Below are positions 56,766 to 64,000 of a stretch of DNA of 64,000 bases, one piece after another. Positions within the stretch are counted from its first letter, which is position 1, and each line of letters opens with the position of its first letter. The notes beneath the pieces are model-generated. The model searched no databases and was not told the DNA's origin. It was given only the letters and a program-made list of their open reading frames with translations. The translations under genes and the position numbers were made by a program. Origin of the DNA: Atherix ibis (taxonomy: Eukaryota; Arthropoda; Insecta; Diptera; Athericidae); contig OY282608.1 in NCBI GenBank assembly GCA_958298945.1, positions 15,229,933 to 15,293,932 on the forward strand, read 5' to 3'.

Positions 56766-59089
56766 AAACCAACAAACCAACAAGCCAACAAACCAACAAA
56801 CAAATAAACCAACAAACCAACAAACCAACAAACCAACAAACCAACAAACCAAAAAACCAACAAACCAACAAACCAACAAACCAACAAACCACGAAGCCAA
56901 CAAACCAACAAACCAAAAAACCAACAAAACAACAAACCAACAAACCAACAAACCAACAAACCAACAAGCCAACAACCCAACAAACCAACAAACTAACAAA
57001 CCAACAAGCCAACAAACCAACAAACCAACAAACCAACAAACCAACATACCAAAAAACCAAAAAACCAACAAACCAACAAACCAACAAACCAACAAACCTA
57101 CAAGCCAACAAGCCAACAAACCAACAAACCAACAAACCAACAAGCCAACAAACCAACAAGCCAACAAACCAACAAACCAACAACCCAAGTAACCAAAAAG
57201 CCAACAAACTAACAAACCAACAATCCAACAAGCCAACAAACCAACAAACCAACAAAGCAACAAACCAACAAACCAACAAACCAACAAACCAACAAGCCAA
57301 CAAGCCAACAAACCAACAAACCAACAAGCCAACAAGCCAACAAACCAACAATCCAACAAACCAACAAACCAACAAACCAACAAACCAAAAAACCAACAAA
57401 CCAACAAAACAACACACCAACAAACCAACAAACCAACAAACCAACAAGCCAAGAAGCCTACAAACCAACAAACTAATAAACCAACAAGCCAACAAACCAA
57501 CAAACCAAAAAACCAACAAACCAACAAAACAACACACCAACAAGACAACAAGCCAACAAACCAACAAACAAAGTAACCAAAATACCAACAAAATAACAAT
57601 TCAACAAGACAACAAACCAACAAGCCAACAAGCCAACAAACCAACAAACCAACAAAGCAACAAACCAACAAACCAACAAACCAACAAACCAACAAACTAA
57701 CAAACCAACAAGCCAACAAACGAACAAACCAACAAGCCAACAAACCAACAAACCAACAAACCAACAAGCCAACAAGCCAACAAACCAACAAACCAACAAG
57801 CCAATAAACCAACAAACCAACAAACCAACATGCCAACAAACCAACAAACTAAGTAACCAACAAGCCAACAAACCAACAAGCCAACAAACCAACAAACCAA
57901 CAAACCAACAAGCCAACAAACCAACAAACCAACAAACCAACACACCAAAAAACCAACAAACCAACAAACCAACAAGCCAACAGACCAACAAACCAACAAG
58001 CCAACAAGCCAACAAACCAACAAACAAATAAACCAACAAACCAACAAACCAACAAACCAATAAACCAACAAACCAACAAACCAAAAAACCAACAAACCAA
58101 CAAGCCAACAAGCCAACAAACCAACAAACCAACAAACCAACAAGCCAACAAACCAACAATCCAACAAGCCAACAAGCCAAAAAACCAACAAAACAACAAA
58201 CCAACAAACCAACAAACCAACAAACCAACAAACCAACAAGCCAACAAACCAACAAACAAAAAAACCAACAAAACAACAAACCAACAAACCAACAAACCAA
58301 CAAACCAACAAGCTAACAAGCCAACAAACCAACAAACTAACAAACCAACAAGCCAACAAACCAACAAACTAACAAACCAACAAGCCAACAAACCAACAAA
58401 CCAACAAACCAAAAAACCAACAACACAACAAACTAACAAACCAACAAACCAACAAACCAACAAGCCAACAAGCCAACAAGCCCACAAACCAACAAACCAA
58501 AAAACCAACAACACAACAAACTAACAAACCAACAAACCAACAAACCAACAAGCCAACAAGCCAACAAGCCCACAAACCAACAAACCAACAAGCCAACAAA
58601 CCAACAAACCAAGTAACCAACAAGCCAGCAAACCAACACGCCAACAAACCAACAAACTAAGTAACCAACAAGCCAACAAACCAACAAACCAACAAACCAA
58701 CAAGCCAACAAGCCAACAAACCAACAAACCAACAAACCAACAAGCCAACAAACCAACAAACCAACAAACCAACAAGCCAACAAACCAACAAACAAATAAA
58801 CCATCAAACCAACAAACCAACAAACTAACAAACCAACAAACCAAAAAATAACAAACCAACAAACCAACAAACCAACAAGCCAACAAACCAACAAACCAAA
58901 AAACCAACAAAACAACAAACCAACAAACCAACAAACCAATAAACCAACAAGCCAACAAGCCAACAAACCAAAAAACTAACAAACCAACAAGCCAACAAAC
59001 CAACAAACCAACAAGCCAACAAGCCAACAAACCAACAAACCAAGTAACCAACAAGCCAGCAAACCAACAAGCCAACAAACCAACAAACC

Positions 59090-61113
59090 AACAAACTAAT
59101 AAACCAAAAAACCAAAAAACCAACAAACCAACAAACCAACAAACCAACAAACCAACAAGTCAACAAGCCAACAAACCAACAAACCAACAAACCAACAAGC
59201 CAACAAACCAACAAGCCAACAAACCAATAAACCAACAAACCAAGTAACCAAAAAGCCAACAAACTAACAAACCAACAAGCCAACAAGCCAACAAACCAAC
59301 AAACCAAAATAGCAACAAACCAACAAACCAACAAACCAACAAACCAACAAGCCAACAAGCCAACAAACCAACAAGCCAACAAGCCAACAAACCAACAAAC
59401 CAACAAGCCAACAAGCCAACAAACCAACAAACCAAGTAACCAAAATACCAACAATCTAACAAACCAACAAGCCAACAAACCAAAAAACCAACAAACCAAC
59501 AAACCAACAAACCAACAAACCAACAAACCAACAAACGAACAAACCAACAAACCAACAAGCCAACAAACCAACAAACCAACAAGCTAACAAGCCAACAAAC
59601 CAACAAACCAAGTAACCAAAATACCAACAAACTAACAAACCAACAAGCCAACAAACCAACAAGCCAACAAGCCAACAAACCAACAAACCAACAAACCAAC
59701 AAAGCAACAAACCAACAAACCAAAAAACCAACAAACCAACAAACTAACAAACCAACAAGCCAACAAACCAACAAACCAACAAACCAACAAACCAACAAAC
59801 CAACAAACCAACAAGCCAACTAGCCAACAAGCCAACAAACCAACAAACCAACAAGCCAATAAATCAACAAACCAACAAACCAACATGCCAACAAACCAAC
59901 AAACTAAGTAACCAAGAACCCAACAAACCAACAAACCAACAAGCCAACAAGCTAACAAACCAACAAACCAACAAGCCAACAAACCAACAAACCAACAAGC
60001 CAACAAACCAACAAATAAATAAACCAACAAACCAACAAACCAACAAACCAACACATCAAAAAACCAACAAACAAACAAACCAACAAACCAACAAAAAATC
60101 AAACGAGCAAAGCTACAAGCCAACAAGCCAACAAGCCAACAAACCAACAAACCAACTAGCCAACAAGCCAACAAACCAACAAACCAACAAACCAACAAAC
60201 CAACAAGCCAACAAACCAACAAAGCAACAAACCAAAAAACCAACAAACCAAAAAACCAACAAACCAACAAAAAATCAAACGAGCAAAGCTACAAGCCAAC
60301 AAGCCAACAAGCCAACAAACCAACAAACCAACTAGCCAACAAGCCAACAAACCAACAAACCAACAAACCAACAAACCAACAATCAAACAAACCAACAAAC
60401 CAACAAACCAACAAAGCAATAAGCCAACAAGCCAACAAACCAACAAACCAACAAGCCAACAAGCCAACAAACCAACAAACCAACAAGCCAACAAGCCAAC
60501 AAGCCAACAAACCAACAAACCAACAAACCAACAAACCAATAAGCGAACAAGCCAACAAACCAACAAACCAACAAGCCAACAAACCAACAAACCAACAAAC
60601 CGCAAACCAACAAACTAACAAACCAACAAACCAACAAACCAACAAACCAACAAGCCAACAAGCCAACAAAACAACAAACCAACAAGCCAACAAACCAACA
60701 AACCAATAAACCAACAAAACATCAAACCAACAAACCAACAAACCAACAAACCAACAAGCCAACAAGCCAACAAACCAACAAACCAACAAGCCAACAAACC
60801 AACAAACAAATAAACCAACAAACCAACAAACCAACAAACCAACAAACCAACAAGCCAACAAACCAACAAACCAACAAGCCAACAAGCCAACAAATCAACA
60901 AGCCCACAAACCAACAAACCAACAAGCCAACAAACCAACAAACCAACAAACCAACAAGCCAACAAACCAAGAAACCAACAAACCAACAAGCCAACAAACC
61001 AACAAACAAATAAACCAACAAACCAACAAGCCAACAAACCAACAAACCAACAAACCAAAAAACCAACAAACCAACAAACCAACAAACCAACAAACCAACA
61101 AACCAACAAACCA
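59090..61113 (+). repeat. 2.87-2.89 kb tandem duplication, left copy
   Basis: Pairs with 61960-64000. AAGTAACC 59242/62113 and 59434/62305 pair at 2871; the diverged marker ATCAAACGAGC (its T at 60099 and 60275) pairs with 62986 and 63162 at 2887; the 7-mer CCGCAAA 60600-60606 pairs with 63487-63493 at 2887. That 7-mer explains why the offset is one less than a multiple of 8. Private change: AACAATCTAAC near 59450 against AACAAACTAAC in the right copy. Confidence 0.9.
60090..60290 (+). repeat. Diverged twin marker, 176-bp spacing
   Basis: AAAAATCAAACGAGC followed by AAAGCTAC occurs twice with a spacing of 176 bp (22 octamers), and again in the right copy of the surrounding block near 62980 and 63156. 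It resembles the CATCAAACGAACAAAGC marker found 50 times elsewhere but carries several fixed changes, so it appears to be an older relative. Confidence 0.75.
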
Positions 61114-61960
61114 ACAAACCAACAAGCCAACAAGCCAACAAACCAACAAACTAACAAACCAACAAGCCAACAAACCAACAAACCAACAAGCCACCAAGCC
61201 AACAAACCAACAAACCAAGTAACCAAAATACCAACAAACTAACAAACCAACAAGCCAACAAACCAACAAGCCAACAAACCAATAAACCAACAAAGCAACA
61301 AACCGACTAACCAACAAACCAACAAACCAACAAACCAACAAACTAACAAACCAACAAGCCAACAAACCAATAAACCAACAAGCCAACAAACCAACAAACC
61401 AACAAACCAACAAGCCAACAAGCCAACAAACCAACAAACCAACAAGCCAATAAACCAACAAACCAACAAACCAACATGCCAACAAACCAACAAACTAAGT
61501 AACCAACAAGCCAACAAACCAACAAACCAACAAGCCAACAAGCTAACAAACCAACAAACCAACAAGCCAACAAACCAACAAACCAACAAGCCAACAAACC
61601 AACAAACAAATAAACCAACAAACCAACAAACCAACAAACCAACAAACCAACAAACCAACACACCAAAAAACCAAGAAACCAACAAACCAACAAGCCAACA
61701 GACCAACAAACCAACAAACCAACAAACCAACAAACCAACAAGCCAACAAGCCAACAAACCAACATACCAAAAAACCAACAAACCAACAAACCAACAAACC
61801 AAGTAAGCAACAAACCAACACACCATCAAACGATTAAAGCAACAAACCAACAAGCCAACAAGCCAACAAACCAACAAACCAAGTAACCAAAAAGCCAACA
61901 AACTAACAAGCCAACAAGCCAACAAACCAAAAAGCCAACAAGCCATCAAACCAACAAACC
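61113..61960 (+). repeat. Linker between the two copies of the 2.88 kb block
   Basis: Octamer array with AAGTAACCAAAATACC near 61218, CATGCC near 61476, AAGTAAGC near 61801 and a degenerate marker CATCAAACGATTAAAGC at 61824. It is part of the duplicated period whose right copy lies outside the window. No gene or unique DNA. Confidence 0.65.
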
Positions 61961-64000
61961 AACAAACTAACAAACCAAAAAACCAAAAAACCAACAAACC
62001 AACAAACCAACAAACCAACAAACCAACAAGTCAACAAGCCAACAAACCAACAAACCAACAAACCAACAAGCCAACAAACCATCAAGCCAACAAACCAATA
62101 AACCAACAAACCAAGTAACCAAAAAGCCAACAAACTAACAAACCAACAAGCCAACAAGCCAACAAACCAACAAACCAAAATAGCAACAAACCAACAAACC
62201 AACAAACCAACAAACCAACAAGCCAACAAGCCAGCAAACCAACAAGCCAACAAGCCAACAAACCAACAAACCAACAAGCCAACAAGCCAACAAACCAACA
62301 AACCAAGTAACCAAAATACCAACAAACTAACAAACCAACAAGCCAACAAACCAAAAAACCAACAAACCAACAAACCAACAAACCAACAAACCAACAAACC
62401 AACAAACCAACAAACGAACAAACCAACAAACCAACAAGCCAACAAACCAACAAACCAACAAGCTAACAAGCCAACAAACCAACAAACCAAGTAACCAAAA
62501 TACCAACAAACTAACAAACCAACAAGCCAACAAACCAACAAGCCAACAAGCCAACAAACCAACAAACCAACAAACCAACAAAGCAACAAACCAACAAACC
62601 AAAAAACCAACAAACCAACAAACTAACAAACCAACAAGCCAACAAACCAACAAACCAACAAGCCAACAAACCAACAAACCAACAAACCAACAAGCCAACT
62701 AGCCAACAAGCCAACAAACCAACAAACCAACAAGCCAATAAACCAACAAACCAACAAACCAACATGCCAACAAACCAACAAACTAAGTAACCAAGAACCC
62801 AACAAACCAACAAACCAACAAGCCAACAAGCTAACAAACCAACAAACCAACAAGCCAACAAACCAACAAACCAACAAGCCAACAAACCAACAAATAAATA
62901 AACCAACAAACCAACAAACCAACAAACCAACAAACCAACACATCAAAAAACCAACAAACAAACAAACCAACAAACCAACAAAAAATCAAACGAGCAAAGC
63001 TACAAGCCAACAAGCCAACAAGCCAACAAACCAACAAACCAACTAGCCAACAAGCCAACAAACCAACAAACCAACAAACCAACAAACCAACAAGCCAACA
63101 AACCAACAAAGCAACAAACCAAAAAACCAACAAACCAAAAAACCAACAAACCAACAAAAAATCAAACGAGCAAAGCTACAAGCCAACAAGCCAACAAGCC
63201 AACAAACCAACAAACCAACTAGCCAACAAGCCAACAAACCAACAAACCAACAAACCAACAAACCAACAATCCAACAAACCAACAAACCAACAAACCAACA
63301 AAGCAATAAGCCAACAAGCCAACAAACCAACAAACCAACAAGCCAACAAGCCAACAAACCAACAAACCAACAAGCCAACAAGCCAACAAACCAACAAACC
63401 AACAAACCAACAAACCAACAAACCAATAAGCGAACAAGCCAACAAACCAACAAACCAACAAGCCAACAAACCAACAAACCAACAAACCGCAAACCAACAA
63501 ACTAACAAACCAACAAACCAACAAACCAACAAACCAACAAGCCAACAAGCCAACAAAACAACAAACCAACAAGCCAACAAACCAACAAACCAATAAACCA
63601 ACAAACCATCAAACCAACAAACCAACAAACCAACAAACCAACAAGCCAACAAGCCAACAAACCAACAAACCAACAAGCCAACAATCCAACAAACAAATAA
63701 ACCAACAAACCAACAAACCAACAAACCAACAAACCAACAAGCCAACAAACCAACAAACCAACAAGCCAACAAGCCAACAAACCAACAAGCCCACAAACCA
63801 ACAAACCAACAAGCCAACAAGCCAACAAACCAACAAACCAACAAGCCAACAAACCAAGAAACCAACAAACCAACAAGCCAACAAACCAACAAACAAATAA
63901 ACCAACAAACCAACAAGCCAACAAGCCAACAAACCAACAAACCAACAAAGCAACAAACCAACAAACCAACAAACCAACAAACCAACAAACCAACAAGCCA
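61960..64000 (+). repeat. 2.87-2.89 kb tandem duplication, right copy (cut by window end)
   Basis: Copy of 59090-61113 at offset 2871, then 2887 (two octamers gained near 62.7 kb). The match runs on to about 63.94 kb and may continue beyond the window. The odd unit CCGCAAA is inherited at 63487-63493. Confidence 0.88.

Larger units (their letters stand above)
53400..59090 (+). repeat. Heterogeneous octamer segment with only short local duplications
   Basis: Still pure octamer array, but without multi-kb tandem copies. Local duplications seen: ACTTAGTAACC 53651/53707 (56 bp), AAGTAACC with CCAGCAAACC 53861/54077 (216 bp), 54.42-54.96 against 55.46-56.0 kb (1040, then 1039 bp), 55.85-56.3 against 56.3-56.76 kb (456 bp), AACACACC 57411/57531 (120 bp), and ACACAAC near 58422/58510 (88 bp). 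CATCAAACG markers are sparse here: 54724 and 55763, both followed by altered contexts. I see no gene. Confidence 0.75.
1..64000. repeat. Giant octamer satellite array, (CCAACAAA)n / (TTTGTTGG)n
   Basis: Every line of the window is built from head-to-tail 8-bp units of consensus CCAACAAA on the + strand, with CCAACAAG as the commonest alternative and about a dozen rarer one- or two-base variants. About 8,000 units fit in the window. The + strand is almost pure A and C; G comes mainly from the AAG-ending variant and T only from rare variants. No unique sequence, transposon, gene or orientation change interrupts it, and both window ends lie inside the array, so its true length exceeds 64 kb. This is a satellite or minisatellite-type repeat with an 8-bp monomer and higher-order structure. 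A role (centromeric, subtelomeric, heterochromatic filler) cannot be read from the sequence. It is not coding in any conventional sense. Confidence 0.98.

Noticed and set aside
1..64000. CRISPR array
   Set aside because: The repeat is contiguous with no unique spacers, the unit is only 8 bp, and no cas genes are present.
1..64000. Telomere made by telomerase (the G/T-rich strand TTTGTTGG looks telomere-like)
   Set aside because: The array is heavily degenerate and carries multi-kb higher-order duplications with inherited variants, which points to recombination rather than template-directed addition. The unit matches no telomere repeat I know. A subtelomeric location is still possible.
1..64000. 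G-quadruplex or i-motif forming array
   Set aside because: GG pairs are separated by six bases, allowing at best weak two-layer structures with long loops; no run of three or more G is typical.
1..64000. Triplex (H-DNA) or Z-DNA forming sequence
   Set aside because: The strand mixes A with C, so it is not a purine or pyrimidine tract, and it has no alternating purine-pyrimidine runs.
1..64000. Hidden tRNA, rRNA, small RNA, promoter or terminator
   Set aside because: RNA genes need self-complementary stems, which this A/C strand cannot form. No non-repeat stretch long enough to hold such an element was seen.
1..64000. Transposon or retroelement insertion, target-site duplication or inverted repeat within the array
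   Set aside because: Composition and octamer register continue from end to end, and no inverted segment or foreign sequence was found.

Overview
The whole 64 kb is one uninterrupted tandem array of an 8-bp unit: CCAACAAA on the + strand, TTTGTTGG on the - strand. It holds roughly 8,000 degenerate copies, and neither end of the array lies inside the window. I find no protein-coding gene, RNA gene, transposon, CRISPR array or stretch of unique DNA. The most frequent sister unit is CCAACAAG. Rarer unit variants (CCAAAAAA, CAAATAAA, CTAACAAA, CCAACTAA, CCAAGTAA, CCATCAAA, CGAACAAA, GCAACAAG and others) act as a barcode that makes higher-order structure visible.

The long open reading frames on the - strand come from the repeat itself. 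Because 8 and 3 share no factor, all three - strand frames encode the same circular octapeptide FVGLLVCW, and all three + strand frames encode PTNQQTNK. The frames stay open simply because the consensus contains no stop codon, so I annotate no CDS.

Layout, from the shared variant barcodes. (1) 1-5.15 kb: two copies of a ~2.96 kb block. (2) 5.15-6.4 kb: mixed segment with a landmark block L that recurs four more times. (3) 6.4-12.6 kb: block P (1.9 kb), a 1392-bp tandem copy of its distal part, a 728-bp partial copy, then P again. (4) 8.05-19.69 kb: a nearly identical 5.8 kb tandem duplication that takes in most of (3). (5) 19.69-20.52 kb: linker. (6) 20.52-29.02 kb: a 4.25 kb tandem duplication. 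(7) 28.2-32.5 kb: a 2.09-2.17 kb duplication. (8) 32.88-35.59 kb: a 1.36 kb duplication. (9) 34.94-42.53 kb: a 3.8-3.9 kb duplication. (10) 42.3-53.4 kb: two copies of a 3.34 kb block with flanking partial copies at a 7.6-7.7 kb offset. (11) 53.4-59.1 kb: more heterogeneous, with only short local duplications. (12) 59.1-64 kb: a 2.87-2.89 kb duplication cut by the window end. All copies are head-to-tail; no inverted segment was seen.

The mix of low-order octamers with overlapping tandem duplications of many different sizes, nearly all multiples of 8 bp, is what repeated unequal exchange or slippage in a satellite array should leave. An array this long with no genes is most typical of eukaryotic heterochromatin (pericentromeric, subtelomeric or B/sex-chromosome satellite). 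The sequence itself carries no taxonomic marker, and I cannot name the organism or exclude a large bacterial array or an assembly of repeat-only reads. Coordinates of higher-order blocks were found by matching variant motifs by eye: offsets at the cited markers are exact, while block edges are good to a few tens of bp.
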